From assembly GCA_949316235.1 (NCBI GenBank), contig OX438747.1, positions 31,530,601 to 31,594,600 on the forward strand: a stretch of DNA of 64,000 nucleotides. Direction: 5' to 3'. Positions 10,932-21,925 of the stretch are shown here, piece after piece. The DNA is from Oegoconia quadripuncta (Eukaryota; Arthropoda; Insecta; Lepidoptera; Autostichidae). The notes beneath the pieces were generated by a model, which was not told the DNA's origin, did not search any database, and was given only the letters and a program-made list of their open reading frames with translations. The stretch's first letter is position 1. The number at the start of each line of letters is the position of its first letter. The position numbers were made by a program, and so were the translations under genes.

Positions 10932-12044
10932 CAGGGCGTCCCAAAGTTATGGGACATGAAGGGGAAGTACCTTAAATATCGTAGATAGTGAATTTTGCTC
11001 AAAGAAGACTTTATGTTATTTTTAAAAGTTAGTAATTCTGCATTCATAGATTTTCTAAAAATTACTTGCTTCGGCTGGGAATCGAACCGACTTAAATGTG
11101 AAAAAAAAAACACCCTACTTTTATGATGCCAATCGAAAGAATAGCTAAAAAATAATAACTCTGCCTAAGTAACATAGTATTTTAAAAGAAAGGAACAACA
11201 TAAAATGATTGAGTCAAATTTCAAGAAAGTTATTTATTGCCGACGACGTTCGAAAAGTAGCGATATTATCATTCCAAAGATAGCATTGATTATTCGTAAA
11301 TAAGTACCCACTTCATAAAATAGGTACTAACATAGTTTTCCTTATTATAAGTGCACGTGTAGATGAAATGATAAAACTTGTATTTCAATACGTCCTCTGT
11401 AAGCTAGACAGAAGGCAAATTAAAAACAAAAATAAATAATTTATAAATTGAACCGATTAGATGGCCGGCCAGATCCCCGGACCTCACACCATTAGATTTC
11501 TTCTTTTGGGGATACGTGAAAGATATGCTATACAAAAAGCGATACGAGAACGTAGGCGAGTTGCAAACAGAATTGTGCCATATCACATCGAGTGTTCACC
11601 ATAAAATGATTAGAAAATCAACAGGCAGCGGGCTCATTAAAAGATTGGCGATTTGCGTAAGACAAGAGGGATCACATTTTGAGCATGTAATTAATTAATT
11701 TACAAAAAAATACCTACTTAATTGACAACGGCAGTTTCATGTATGTTTTTTATTTGATTAAAATGATTAATTTCACGTTGTTCCTTTCTTTTAAAATACT
11801 ATGTTACTTAGGCAGAGTTATTATTTTTTAGCTATTCTTTCGATTGGCATCATAAAAGTAGGGTGTTTTTTTTTTCACATTTGAGTCGGTTCGATTCCCA
11901 GCCGAAGCAAATAATTTTTAGAAAATCTATGAATGCAGAATTACTAACTTTTAAAAATAACATAAAGTCTTCTTTGAGCAAAATTCACTATCTACGATAT
12001 TTAAGGTACTTCCCCTTCATGTCCCATAACTTTGGGACGCCCTG
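10932..12044 (+). mobile_element. Mariner-type transposon, internally deleted copy
   Basis: Termini CAGGGCGTCCCAAAGTTATG and its complement, flanked by TA on both sides (10930-10931, 12045-12046). It has the same long TIRs as the 2120-bp copy at 50762-52881 but in the opposite orientation, and is 1007 bp shorter. The deletion joins the region upstream of the transposase start to the codons for IRWPARSPDL near 11446-11453, removing roughly the first 270 residues. Non-autonomous, but both termini look intact. Confidence 0.95.
11452..11698 (+). pseudogene. Transposase C-terminal fragment
   Basis: An open frame gives IRWPARSPDLTPLDFFFWGY, then VKDMLYKKRYENVGELQTEL and ends SHFEHVIN. It keeps the third catalytic Asp (TPLD) but lacks the N-terminal DNA-binding part and the first two Asp residues. 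Compared with the full copy, only one difference (V for L near the end) was noticed, so the deletion is recent relative to the family. Confidence 0.9.
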
Positions 12045-12489
12045 TATACAAAAGATGCAAAAGATACGAAAGCAAGTAGACATGTGTCTCGCTATCGAAA
12101 TAAAATTCGTTGGAAAGGCACTTCCTACATAGTTCCATCTATAAAGTACTTCTTCAATGCATTTTTACATTGTTTTACGTTATGTGAATATAGTTCACCA
12201 GGAATACTATTTAAAATATCTGGTAAAATATAATCCCATATTCTCATGCCATATACATTATTAAATTTAGGTAGTTGATATGGTGGTAGGTATGCCACAT
12301 TACGTAGATGACTTGGTCTACTTGTTTTTGTTAACAATGCTATGTTGGGATTTTTTTCTAAAACTATTGACATTTTAATTTTGTTGTACACAGTTAATAT
12401 TCAACAGTGCTTAAACAATTCCTCATTATTTTCCTTATATTTATTTTTTATATAATATTGGTACAATATTTTTAAGTAGACTAGGTTAT

Positions 12490-12650
12490 GACGACCTGTT
12501 TGATGTAGTTGTCAGAAACTCTGCTGCTATACCAAAAGGTCGCGGGTTCGAATCCCGCTAGGGGCATATGTTTGTATGATGAATACGGACATGTGTACCC
12601 GAGTTATGGATGTTTTTCATTTATATTTATTTACAAAAAAATTTAATTCG
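12490..12650 (+). repeat. SINE S2, 5' part
   Basis: GACGACCTGTTTGATGTAG (A-box-like), a B-box-like GGGTTCGAATCCCGC, ATGATGAATACGGACATG and GAGTTATGGATG. tRNA-derived SINE head with central domain; the 3' third is missing. Eight S2 copies or fragments occur in the window. Confidence 0.85.
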
Positions 12651-12658
12651 TGTAATTC

Positions 12659-12835
12659 ATGTTTACTGGGGACTCCACTCCTTATTACAAACAATTTTCC
12701 CCAAGGAATCATATCAATATCGACCAAAAAATTTTCGATTATCCATACAAAGTGAACCATTCCGAAACCAAACTATTAGCATGGAAGTCCAATAATTTTC
12801 GGCTGGTGACGCCGCTCCTGATTCCTGATCATGAA
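12659..12835 (+). repeat. Dispersed repeat D2
   Basis: Landmarks ACTGGGGACTCCACTCC, CAAAAAATTTTCGATTA, CCATACAAAGTGAACCATTC and TAGCATGGAAGTCCAA. Repeats at 44194-44335 in the same order. Non-coding. Confidence 0.65.
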
Positions 12836-12849
12836 TCTATTTTTTTTTT

Positions 12850-13255
12850 TTTTAATTAGAATGGGATCGCTCTTGACCTTAATCTGGACTAATGTCGAGA
12901 TAAGGTCTACGATGGAACGAGCTTTCCCAGAAGATGCCTATTTAACCTAACTTTAAAGAGCTGCGGGTTATATGCGATTGGAAACACAGACGGAGGCAAT
13001 GCGTTCCACTCCTTAGCCGTGCGCATGAGAAACGAAGACCTAAAACGCTTGGTCCTTATAAATGGCACGTCAACTAAGTGCGGGTGATATCCTGCGGTAC
13101 GTCTTGAATTTCGATGTAAGAACGGGGATGGCGGGATCAACTCATGCAGTACTTCAGCACACTCTCTCAGAGATATGCCCATGCAGAGGCATGAAAAACA
13201 TAACCCTGTCTTTGCTGTACGCGGTCTAGTAAAATAGAAACGTAAGGAGGAATCA
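12850..13255 (-). pseudogene. LINE LI: jockey-like RT C-terminal tail
   Basis: The minus strand shows SILLDRVQQRQGYVFHASAW in one frame and, after a frameshift near 13180, GISLRECAEVLHELIPPSPF, RTAGYHPHLVDVPFIRTKRF, RTAKEWNALPPSVFPIAYNP and VRLNRHLLGK. The DRVQ.R block, the HPHLVD block and the RTAKEWN.LP.SVFP block are characteristic of the end of jockey-like ORF2 proteins in Lepidoptera. Catalytic RT motifs are absent. It is a relative of LE, not the same family. Confidence 0.75.
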
Positions 13256-13519
13256 GAATCAATTTATTGTAGAACTGTGGTACATAGGTGATATTACAAT
13301 ATTGATGCATTGGTTCGACAGTCCTTACCTCTAACAGGCGTACAATATTAATTTTCATGCATATATTATAATTTAAATTAAGAACTAAAATTAATTGTAA
13401 TAATATTATAAAATCTAACATTTGCATTGCTATAAAAATGACAAAGTCTTAATAATAATTATGTCAATGGTGCTCTTTTAGAATAAAATTCCTTGGCCTA
13501 TAAAAAGGCTGTTATTACT

Positions 13520-14706
13520 GTTTTTTTTTTTATATGAGAGAGCGGCAAACGAGCATGCGGGTCACCTGATGGAAAGTAATCACCGCCGCCCATGGACACC
13601 CGCAACACCAAAAGGGTCACAGATGCGTTGCCGGCCTTTGAGGAAGGTGTAGGCTCGTTTCTTGAAGGTTCCAATGTCGTACTCGTTCGGGAATACCGCT
13701 GCCGGAAGTCCGTTCCACAGGATGGTCGTACGTGGTAAGAAGTTTCTTGAGAAACGTACAGTGGTAGACTTCCACTCATCCAGGTGATGTGGATGGAAAT
13801 TTAATTATCTCCGAGAAGTGTATCGGTTAAATTGAGCAGCGGGTATTAGCTTGAACAGTTCTTCAGAACACTCCCCATGAAATATGCGATAGAGAATGCA
13901 GAGGGACGCGACGTCTCTTCGCAACGCCAGGGGATCCAGTCGGTCGGTGAGACTCTTTTGGCCGACAATTCGGACTGCGCGACGTTGAACGCGGTCAAAA
14001 GGAAGAAGCTGGTACTGAGGTGCCCCAGCCCATAGGTGAGAACAATACTCCACGTGCGGCCGAACTTGCGCCTTATAAAGTTGGAGGCGGTGAGCCGGCG
14101 TGAAGTAACGAGCCGCTCTACTGAGGACACCTAACTTTTTGGAGGCCAACTTGGCCTTATCCTCCAGATGACCGCGGAATTGAACGTTACTGGAGATGTT
14201 CACTCCGAGAATCCCAATACTCAGCTTAACGTCAAGGGGAGTGCTCTGAAATTGAAGAGACAGGGGAAATGGAATCTTCTTTGCGGTGAATGCGCAAACT
14301 TGTGTCTTTTTAGGGTTAAACTTAACTAGGTTGAGAATGCCCCAATTAGAGACTTGGTCTAGTGAGGTCTCGATTTCAGACACAAGCTTGTCCCGACACT
14401 CATCAACGTGCGCCCGAGAAAGATTAGCACGGCCGGCATATAAGGCATCACGCGTTCTGTCATCCGCATAACAATGGAAGTCACAGGTTTGTAACATGTC
14501 ATTGATATGCAGAAGAAACAGGGTGGGGGATAGTACGCAGCCTGGCGGGACTCCAGCGTTCACGGGTTTTAAATCAGAGCAAGAACCGTCGACAATGACT
14601 TTAATGCTACGATCCGTGAGAAAGCTGGCAACCCATTTGCAAAAATTATCGGGCAGCCCAAAGGAAGGAAGCTTCGAGAGAAGCGCTTTGTGCCACACCC
14701 CGCTTT
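13520..14706 (-). pseudogene. LINE LB: jockey-like reverse transcriptase, 5'-truncated, one nonsense codon
   Basis: The open part begins at VWHKALLSKLPSFGLPDNF, just after RT motif A would have ended. It then shows motif B as NAGVPPGCVLSPTLFLLHIN (families normally have GVPQG), motif C as CYADDRTRDA, a thumb with IGILGVNISSNVQFRGHL, and LPFDRVQRRAVRIVGQ. A TAA at 13805-13807 follows NRYTSRR. The same frame then continues [38 protein letters not shown] and [14 protein letters not shown] to a TGA at 13580-13582, so there is one in-frame stop and no frameshift. The 3' UTR ends in an A-run (T-run at 13520-13531 on plus). Endonuclease, ORF1 and motif A are missing, so the copy is dead. The 3' 210 bp recur at 28507. 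Confidence 0.9.
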
Positions 14707-14713
14707 GTGCCAC

Positions 14714-15199
14714 CGTGTCTCTATTTTCAGTTAGAATACGTGAAACTCTTTACTCTATGGGTTAGTCCAAACCACTTAACAAAAGTGCCCCAAAGCGTAC
14801 ACCTACCTACACAGGTAACATCCAGTATCAGCTATAGTGGACGGGAGATAAAAAAAAATACATCAAATTTATGATGTCCCAAGACATAAAGCACCTGCCG
14901 AAGTCCGGAATTCCGGATCCGTTTCCATTTTACGATCGGAGCCGTATGATCCGTTTTTCGATTTGGAAGAAAACTCGTAACAATGACTATTATGGCTGCC
15001 TAGTACTGAATCAGCATCTTGATAGTGTTCATTGCAGTCGTCAGACCTGCCTTCACAATCGTGGCTCATAAAGCTTACAAGCAGAATGCGAACTTTTGAA
15101 TTTGGTTCGGTTTGAATTTGATTCTAGATGCATGCGAGCTACCGGCGACAGCGAGCTCATGTCAATGTCAGTGTTATCTACTTAGAATTACTACCCAAG
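14714..15199. other. No recognised gene
   Basis: Overlapping short ORFs on both strands at 14869-15071, no motif. Confidence 0.45.
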
Positions 15200-15622
15200 T
15201 ATTAGGTCCTTACCTATGAAATTGGCGTTTTGTATGAAAAATTTCATTAAGACTGTTTTCTCCATTTTCATCTTCGATTTTTTTTTCGGAACGGCAAATA
15301 CAAATTTAGCTAAACTTTGTGTGTATTATCGGATAACATTAAGTTAAGTATAGGCAGCGTTAATTTTTAAAAGTAATCGCTTTATAAAAGTTTCAGCGAA
15401 TCTAAGAAATGATTATGGGAAGCACATGAAAAGAGCTCTGTTCAAATTTTTTTTATTATGTGATTTAGCCCAGAAATTAAAAAATATTTCATGTGAAACC
15501 TTGAAATAATATTCCATTTTCCAAATAAAAAACAAATTTGGATATAGCTTTGAAAATCGCAGGAATTGGTACATATGATTAACGAAGAAGAAAAACTCCA
15601 ATTTCATTGGTAAAAACCCAAA
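15200..15622. mobile_element. MITE M1, full length
   Basis: Same orientation as the copy at 6477: starts TATTAGGTCCTTACCTATGA and ends with the complement, here degraded to ATTTCATTGGTAAAAACCC. Internal landmarks are conserved. Confidence 0.85.
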
Positions 15623-15783
15623 ATTACCACCAGAATTAGGAATATTTTTCCAAATTTTACTACCTTTGAGAAAATTGGGAATTTTTGTACTAGTTTAAGA
15701 GTGTTTATCCCGCACCATATTCCATGTTTAAACAGATTCCGATAAAACTTTATGAGCATAAAGCACGTACATACTCGTATATT

Positions 15784-16079
15784 GACGACCTGTTTGATGT
15801 AGTGGTTAGAAACTCTGCTGCTATACCAAAAGGTCGCGGGTTCGAATCCCGCTAGGGGCATATGTTTGTATGATCAATACGGACATGTGTACCCGAGTTA
15901 TAGATGTTTTGCATTTATGTATTTATTTGCAAAAAATTATGTTAATATTAAAAAAAAAATGTATTCTGTAGTGTACCAACCATCTGGTATCCACAACACA
16001 AGCCTAGTTGCTTAATGTGGAACTAGATGGCGCTGTCTGTATATGTCCATGGATATTTATATTTATATTGTATTATTTA
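15784..16079 (+). repeat. SINE S2, full length
   Basis: A complete copy: tRNA-like head, central GATCAATACGGACATG block, then CAACCATCTGGTATCCAC, AACTAGATGGCGCTGTC and a TTTA-rich tail. The M2 palindrome is inserted in or directly after the tail. Confidence 0.9.
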
Positions 16080-16083
16080 TATA

Positions 16084-16848
16084 CAATCTGTCCGGGGGAC
16101 CACTGTACAGACTTTAGGGGCTAATAGTACACTTATTTTGACGAATAAAAATATACCACATATGGGGTCTAAACCCAATACCCTCCATACGGCAGCCATT
16201 TTTAATTTCAATTATTTTATAACTAGGTTCTTGTTCTTAAATTGCAATAATTACTAAAATAGTAGCATTTTTTCATGAAAACTTTTTTATTGAATACATT
16301 AAGGTATTACCTTTCAGTATATGGCTAAATGTTTTGCGTGAGATCTATCACATTCGATAAAAAAAATAATAAAATCTGATTTTGGGATAAAATTTTACAT
16401 TATTTTTCAGTTTTAACACTTTTCCACAAAAAACAACCCTATTGGTATGCTTTTTTTAAGTATTCAACAAAAAGTAGGTAAAATTATCAATAGGGTTGCT
16501 TTTTGTGGAAAAGCGTTTAAACTAAAAAATAATGTAAAATTTTATCCCAAAATCTGACTTTAATATTTTTTTTATTGAAAGTGATAGATCTTATGCAAAA
16601 CATTTAGCCATATACTGATAGGTAATACCGTAATGTATACAATAAAAAAAAATCATGAAAAAAATGCTACAATTTTTGTAATTATTGCAATTTGAGAACA
16701 AGAACCTCGTTATAAAATAATTGAAATTAAAAATGGCTGCCGTATGGAGGGTATTGGGTTTAGACCCCATATGTGGTATATTTTTATTCGTCAAAATAAG
16801 TGTACTATTAGCCCCTAAAGTCTGTACAGTGGTCCCCCGGACAGATTG
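16084..16848. mobile_element. M2: 765-bp foldback element
   Basis: Two arms of 361 bp (16084-16444 and 16488-16848) are nearly perfect reverse complements around a 43-bp spacer. Termini CAATCTGTCCGGGGGACC and complement are flanked by TA on each side. The mirrored short ORFs on opposite strands are a by-product of the palindrome. No transposase; probably a foldback-type or MITE-like non-autonomous DNA element. Confidence 0.9.
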
Positions 16849-17143
16849 TATAGTAGAGAATATTTTCGAAAAAGAGTAGAATTACTAACTAAGATAGATT
16901 TTAGGTTTCGATTCGATATTTTGGAAATGTTTTCTACTAACGTTTTAGATCTATGTGTCCTGATTATACGTATAAAGTTTCATTAAAATCGGTCTATTCA
17001 TTTCGAGAAATTTGCTCTTGAAAGTTTGTAAAAAATCATTACAGAAGCATTTTTATGACAATATTTCCCTTTGCTTTATCTACTTAGATTCTTCTACTTT
17101 CGCTGAGTATACATTGAATATACATGCATCGCTGAGTATACAT

Positions 17144-17370
17144 GCTAGGGACATATGTTTGTATGACGAATACAGACAAGTGTACCCGAATTATGGATGT
17201 TTTCATTTATAATAAGAATTTATTTCCAAAAAAAATATGTATTTATGTAGTATAATCAACCATCTGGTATCCACAACACAAGCATATAATTACTCACAAC
17301 TTGCTCAACGTCTAACTAGATGGCAATGTGTGTATGCCCAAGGATATTTATTTATTTATATTTATAATAA
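17144..17370 (+). repeat. SINE S2, 5'-truncated
   Basis: Starts within the head at GCTAGGGACATATG and runs through the 3' domain to a TTTA tail. Just upstream CGCTGAGTATACAT occurs twice (17101-17143), a local duplication at the truncation point. Confidence 0.8.
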
Positions 17371-17749
17371 TTGATATAATGTCAAATGAACTTGATATTA
17401 CGGCGCATGCCCCACCTATATGCACTCCAAAATGGCGTCACTGGTGACGTCACATAGCGTACGTGCACAGACTTATAATACTAAGCGCAGACCGAACTTA
17501 AGTATCAAAACGTAGCCAGTTTTCACACAAAATTTTTAGTTACATTTCAGCTTTGTACGAGCAAACATCTAGATATCTGTTATAATTTGTCTGGCCTAAT
17601 AAATTACATGTTCTGTTTGGAAACCCGTTTAAAAGATGTGTTGTTACGGAGTTTCTTGTCGCTTCTTCTCCCTGACCATAGGCACTTTTTCAAGCGATGT
17701 AGTTTAAAAAAATAACATGTTGAATTTCAATTAGTGATATTATATTTAA
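17371..17749. other. No recognised gene
   Basis: Contains a small palindrome-like GGCGTCACTGGTGACGTCAC near 17434. Nothing else. Confidence 0.45.
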
Positions 17750-18078
17750 ACCGCCTCTGTAGTGTAAACAACATTGGATTTACGTTTCGGAGGTCGCGAG
17801 ATCGATCCCCTGCGGGGTACATATTTACTACTCGGTTTGATTGGTGGTAGGTCATATTAAATGTCCGCCTGGCTAGCAACCACCATCTTATCTAAATCTG
17901 TCGCCAAACAGCAATATTAATAGCATTGTTGTGTTCCGGTTGTCAGAGATAAGATAGCCAGTAGCCCAAATAAGATGAGGTTTCCGGGTCAGTACGCTAC
18001 CACCTTCGGCCTTATCTTTACTTAACATCAGATGTGATTGAGGTCAAGTACTAACCCGGTGTGAATATAAAAAAAAAA
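17750..18078 (+). repeat. SINE S1, full length
   Basis: Head CCGCCTCTGTAGTGTAAAC, a B-box region GCGAGATCGATCCCC that has lost the canonical GGTTC, the S1 body, and an A-run. Confidence 0.85.
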
Positions 18079-19004
18079 GATTTTTTTCAATGTAGGATCA
18101 TTGATAAAAATCTTGACGCTTTAAAATTTCGCTGACCCCTGCAGTTTCGTCCTCTGCAATAATATAAAGTCAAAAATAATGTTTACAAATTAAATACACA
18201 TTTGTGAGTGTCGCTTATCTTAAAAAAAACTGTAATAAAAACGCAATGAAAATGGAAAATTCCTTTTTTAAATCTTGACCGCTTACTTCCTTCTTAATTT
18301 CCTTCGCACAATAAACAGGAAGTTGGTGGGGAAGAAAAAAATATAACAAGAAATGAGCGCAACAAACAATTCTTTTGTTACAGAAATTATTAAATATAAG
18401 CTTTAAGCGTTTTTGCATCGGTCGCTCTTTACTTAGATTTACTTGCTTAGCCGCGTTACTACAACGGCATTTTTTTCAACAATTCTAATCGGACCATGAC
18501 CTATCTATCTAACCTGAGTACCTAACTTAGCTACCTAAGCTGCACACACACGTGATGCTATAATACACAAACATTCAGCTATTTTTTTAAAACTGAGCTG
18601 AAACAGTGACAAATAATGCCCTAGCATTACATACGTATTTACACTTGAATATTTCGCTGGCATTTCAGTTGAATTTAGAAAAAATAAAACTAAAAATCGA
18701 ATCATACTGTGGTATTTTTCTTTATATACAGAGTGATTTAGAACGGAAAGCGGTCTTCCCCCTCTTTTGAATTTGTGTTTTGAAAAAAACATGGTTGTAT
18801 GAACTAAAATTCCTTTACCAATACCATTCCTGTATGGGAGGGAATAAATTTATCCCTTTTGGTTATATTCAACCAAAAAAAAAATTGAGACATCGTTCCA
18901 GCTATGAATTGAGAACAAATATGGTAACGTAAGAAAAATAAAAAAGTATTTTGTAAAAAATGAGCTCTTAAGTTTGCCCTATGTCATTATTTCCCACAAC
19001 CGAA
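18079..19004. other. No recognised gene
   Basis: AT-rich. Short ORFs at 18215-18418 and 18535-18792 lack motifs. Confidence 0.45.
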
Positions 19005-19230
19005 TGATGGTTGGTGGAAGGGCAATTTAAATGTCCGCCTGGCTAGCTACCACCATCATATCTAAATCTGTCGCCAAGCAGCAATGTTAATATAGCATTG
19101 TTGTGTTCCGGTTGTCAGAGATAAGATAGCCAGTCCCCCAAATGCGTTGGGGTTGCCGGGTCAGTACGCTTCCACCTTCGACCTCATCTTCACTTAACAT
19201 CAGACGTTTTGGCGTTGTGCATAAAAAAAA
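19005..19230 (+). repeat. SINE S1, head missing
   Basis: Starts at GGTTGGTGGAAGGGC and ends GTTGTGCATAAAAAAAA. Part of the 3' domain after ACATCAGA is deleted. Confidence 0.8.
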
Positions 19231-19317
19231 GCGGAAATCAATAGTCTCCGCCTACCCCAACTGGAAACAGGCATGAGCATATGTATGTCTATAATGAAGA
19301 TTTCCAGTGACGTCATA

Positions 19318-19735
19318 AAGATGCAAGAAAGTATTGCATTATTTAAGAAAAATAGTGGTAAACTTGATGTCAATACAAGAAATAAAAATAAACTTGCACG
19401 TCAAATAAGTCGCCACCGCAAAGACAGTACTTCAAAGGGTTATGTACACGCTTATTCAATAAGGTACCCGTTGATATACAAAACCTTCCATTTCAATAAA
19501 TTGAAAGATACTATAAAACAGAAACTTGTTAAGAAAGCTTATTATAAAATATCATACTATTCAGATGATAAACATCCATGGACATAACCAGCTCGTCCGC
19601 ACGCCAGGCTATTTCACACTTAGTAATGCAATATAAAAACCTGTTTTATAAAAGTAACCCTTCGAGTTTCTTGCTTGTTCTTCTCAGAGTAAAATTGCTT
19701 TTTGGACAAACAAATAAAATGAATGAAAAAACAAA
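19318..19735 (+). pseudogene. LINE LF: CR1-like RT C-terminal tail and 3' UTR
   Basis: Reads IALFKKNSGKLDVNTRNKNK, LARQISRHRKDSTSKGYVHA, YSIRYPLIYKTFHFNKLKDT and QKLVKKAYYKISYYSDDKHP, then stop at about 19587, followed by the LF 3' UTR (TTCGAGTTTCTTGCTTGTTC). This is the usual end of a CR1-like ORF2; everything upstream is lost. Remains of seven LF insertions occur in the window, often in pairs with other repeats. Confidence 0.75.
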
Positions 19736-19739
19736 CAAA

Positions 19740-19944
19740 TTTGATTGGTGGTAGGGTATTTTAAATGTCCGCCTGGTTAGCTACCACCATCTTATCTAAA
19801 TCTGCCGCCAAGCAGCTTTGTTGTATTCCGGTTGTCAGAGATAAGATAGCTCGTCCCCCAAATAAGACGGTGTTTCCGAGTCAGTACGCTTCCACCCTCG
19901 ACCTCATTTTCACTTAATATCAGGTGTGATTGAGGTAAAAAAAA
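19740..19944 (+). repeat. SINE S1, head missing, 3' end shortened
   Basis: Begins TTGATTGGTGGTAGGG and ends GTGTGATTGAGG followed directly by an A-run, skipping the CAAGTACCAACCCG block. It abuts the LF tail at 19735. Confidence 0.8.
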
Positions 19945-20590
19945 GCAGTATCTTAAAAAATATATAAAATCTGACTATTTTAAGTGTACCCTGTGTACCT
20001 ACAAAATAAAGAACACTATGTGCTCGGATCTCATGACATGTCATTTGTTAAAATCGGTTCAGAATTTGCTACATACATGCACACAGAGACAGTGATATCA
20101 TAACCTTCTATCTTAATCGGGTGAAAATTAAAAGAAAATCTCATCTTACTTAGGTGAACAATTTGATATTGTTCCCAATATTTTAATTATTATTCCTGAA
20201 TAATTTTGACTAGCTTCGTTCGGATCCATAATTCCACTTTATATCTCAATTTCTACGATACGCTTGTTCAAAAGTTTTTGACATAACAATTTTCCAGTTT
20301 GAGAACCGTTTGACAAGTCCATTTTAACTTTCGAAACAGAAAATCTCTTTAATAATTTTCGGCTGAGTTTTAATTTTCGGAGTACCTATCGGTCATGGTT
20401 TGAAGGTATTAAACCGGTGCTACAGGGTGTAAGCTATGCGATTTTTTTGCCTTGCGATTTTTCCCTTTCTATAGGATTAAACGAAGAAAGGATGAGATTA
20501 AAGGATTACTTTTGTTGGACAACTTTTCAGTACAAACAAGTTATCTGTGAAGGAGTGACAATCGGTACTAAATGATTGGGTAGGTCTTTG
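19945..20590. other. No recognised gene
   Basis: Starts with an LF-like 3' fragment (CAGTATCTTAAA to AAATAAAG, about 19945-20010). The rest is unassigned AT-rich sequence. Confidence 0.5.
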
Positions 20591-20824
20591 TTTTATGCAC
20601 AACGGATTAGCACTTGACCTCAATCACAGCTGATGTTAAGCGAAGATGAGGCTGAAGGTGGATTCGCATTGACTCAGAAATCACACCTTATTTGGGGGGA
20701 CTGGCTATCTTATTTTTGACAACCGAAACACAACAACGCTATTAACATTGCTGTTTGGCATTTAGATAAGATGGTGGTAGCTAGCCACGCGGACATTTCA
20801 AATGCCCTACCACCAACCAAACCG
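20591..20824 (-). repeat. SINE S1
   Basis: Complement of the S1 body without the tRNA head. Body landmarks TTAGATAAGATGGTGGTAGC and ACTTGACCTCAATCACA are clear. Confidence 0.85.
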
Positions 20825-20937
20825 TATCTTAAATTATAACAGAATAATAGCCTTTGTAGGGTTCCGTTGTCAACAAGGAACTCTTGTAGTTTCGCCATGT
20901 CTGTCTGTCTGTCAGTCCGCGGATAAACTCTGACCAT

Positions 20938-21084
20938 CTTATTCATAAAAATTTACGAACACTTTATAAGCCTGTTTTTGTTAAAGTGTGTCTTGTCTCT
21001 GTCGTTCATAAGGAAATGTTGTAATGAAAGAAAGTGACAAAACATACTTTAACTAAAACAAGCGTTTGTAAATTTTTATGGGTA
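20938..21084. mobile_element. MITE M4, uninterrupted copy
   Basis: About 147 bp. Left end CTTATTCATAAAAATTTACG, right end the complement GTTTGTAAATTTTTATG. Centre has GTCTCTGTCGTTCATAAGG and GTGACAAAACATAC. The second copy (37490-37810) has the same sequence with a 174-bp LINE piece inside. Confidence 0.85.
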
Positions 21085-21133
21085 ACACTTTAAGTACTGG
21101 AAATCTATAATATATTTTTGTTACCTACACGTA

Positions 21134-21615
21134 AAGGGCGACCTTCCACTGTCACTAAAGCGCAAACTCATGGACGTGTGCATTCTCCCGATCCTCACAT
21201 ATGGCGCTCAGACTTGGTCTTTGACAGAAGCCCAAAGGTCCAGCGTCAAGGTTTGCCAACGAGCCATGGAGCGCAGTGTACTAAATGTTAAACTGACCGA
21301 TAACGTCCGAAACACTACACTTCGCTCTAAGACCCTTGTTACTGACATAGCCACAACGGCCGCCAAGCTGAAGTGGGACGGGGCAGGCCATGTTTGTCGC
21401 ACGCCAGACGATATGTGGGCCAAAATTGCCACCACCTGGAGCCCACCATTAGAAAGAAGGCGTTGCGGCAGACCGAAAAGGAGATGGAGGGATGAGTTGG
21501 ATAAGTTCCTAACCAACTGGTCGGAGGAGGCCTGCAATAGAGAGCCGTGGAGAGAGAGGAGGGAGGCCTTTGCCCAGCAGTGGGACAGTATGGGCTCCTA
21601 ATAATAATAATAACA
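21134..21615 (+). pseudogene. LINE LC: RTE-type RT C-terminus with (TAA)n tail
   Basis: Open from KGDLPLSLKRKLMDVCILPI through LTYGAQTWSLTEAQRSSVKV, TDIATTAAKLKWDGAGHVCR, ERRRCGRPKRRWRDELDKFL to REAFAQQWDSMGS and stop. The LTYG.QTW and GRPKRRW motifs place it in the thumb and C-terminal region of an RTE-type endonuclease/reverse transcriptase (family knowledge). The stop is followed by a short (TAA)n run, the usual 3' terminus of this group. Endonuclease and RT core are lost by 5' truncation at about 21134; what remains has no internal stop. Confidence 0.88.
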
Positions 21616-21738
21616 CGTAAAGTAGTAACGATTTGGTTTTTTATTTTTGTACCCCATCGTGTGGTGTGTCGTTGGATAGGTCGGAAATATTAGAGGTTAT
21701 CTTAAACAGTTTTTCCATTCAGGAATCCGTTTAAGAAA

Positions 21739-21925
21739 TATCAGGTCCTTATCTATGAAATTGGCGTTTTGTATGAAGTATTTCATCAAGACTGTTTCTC
21801 CATACAAATGTTTTTGTTTTTTTTTTTTTTGGGAACGGCAAATCCAAATTTAGCTAAACTCTATTTGTATTATCGGATATCATTAAGTTAAGTATAGGCA
21901 GCGTTAATTTTTAAAAGTAACCGAG
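21739..21925. mobile_element. MITE M1, left half only
   Basis: Matches the first about 185 bp of M1 (AGGTCCTTATCTATGAAATT to AATTTTTAAAAGTAACCG) and then stops; the right TIR is absent. Confidence 0.8.

Larger units (their letters stand above)
10796..12482 (-). pseudogene. LINE LG: CR1-like RT tail and 3' UTR, split by a mariner insertion
   Basis: The coding part (12391 down to about 12125) reads NPNIALLTKTSRPSHLRN, VAYLPPYQLPKFNNVYGMRI, WDYILPDILNSIPGELYSHN and CKNALKKYFIDGTM. This is the C-terminus of a CR1/L2-like reverse transcriptase, past the catalytic core. The 3' UTR (AGGAAGTGCCTTTCCAACG onward) runs to 12046 and resumes left of 10931, ending near 10796. The 1113-bp mariner-type element at 10932-12044 sits in between. 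The same UTR and coding order is found on the plus strand at 62370-63025, which confirms the reconstruction. Confidence 0.8.

Noticed and set aside
16027..16794. Two similar ORFs on opposite strands
   Set aside because: They are mirror images created by the 765-bp palindrome.
20710..20946. 78-codon minus ORF and similar ORFs at 37010, 50290 and 54668
   Set aside because: They sit on S1 SINE copies and share only the SINE sequence.
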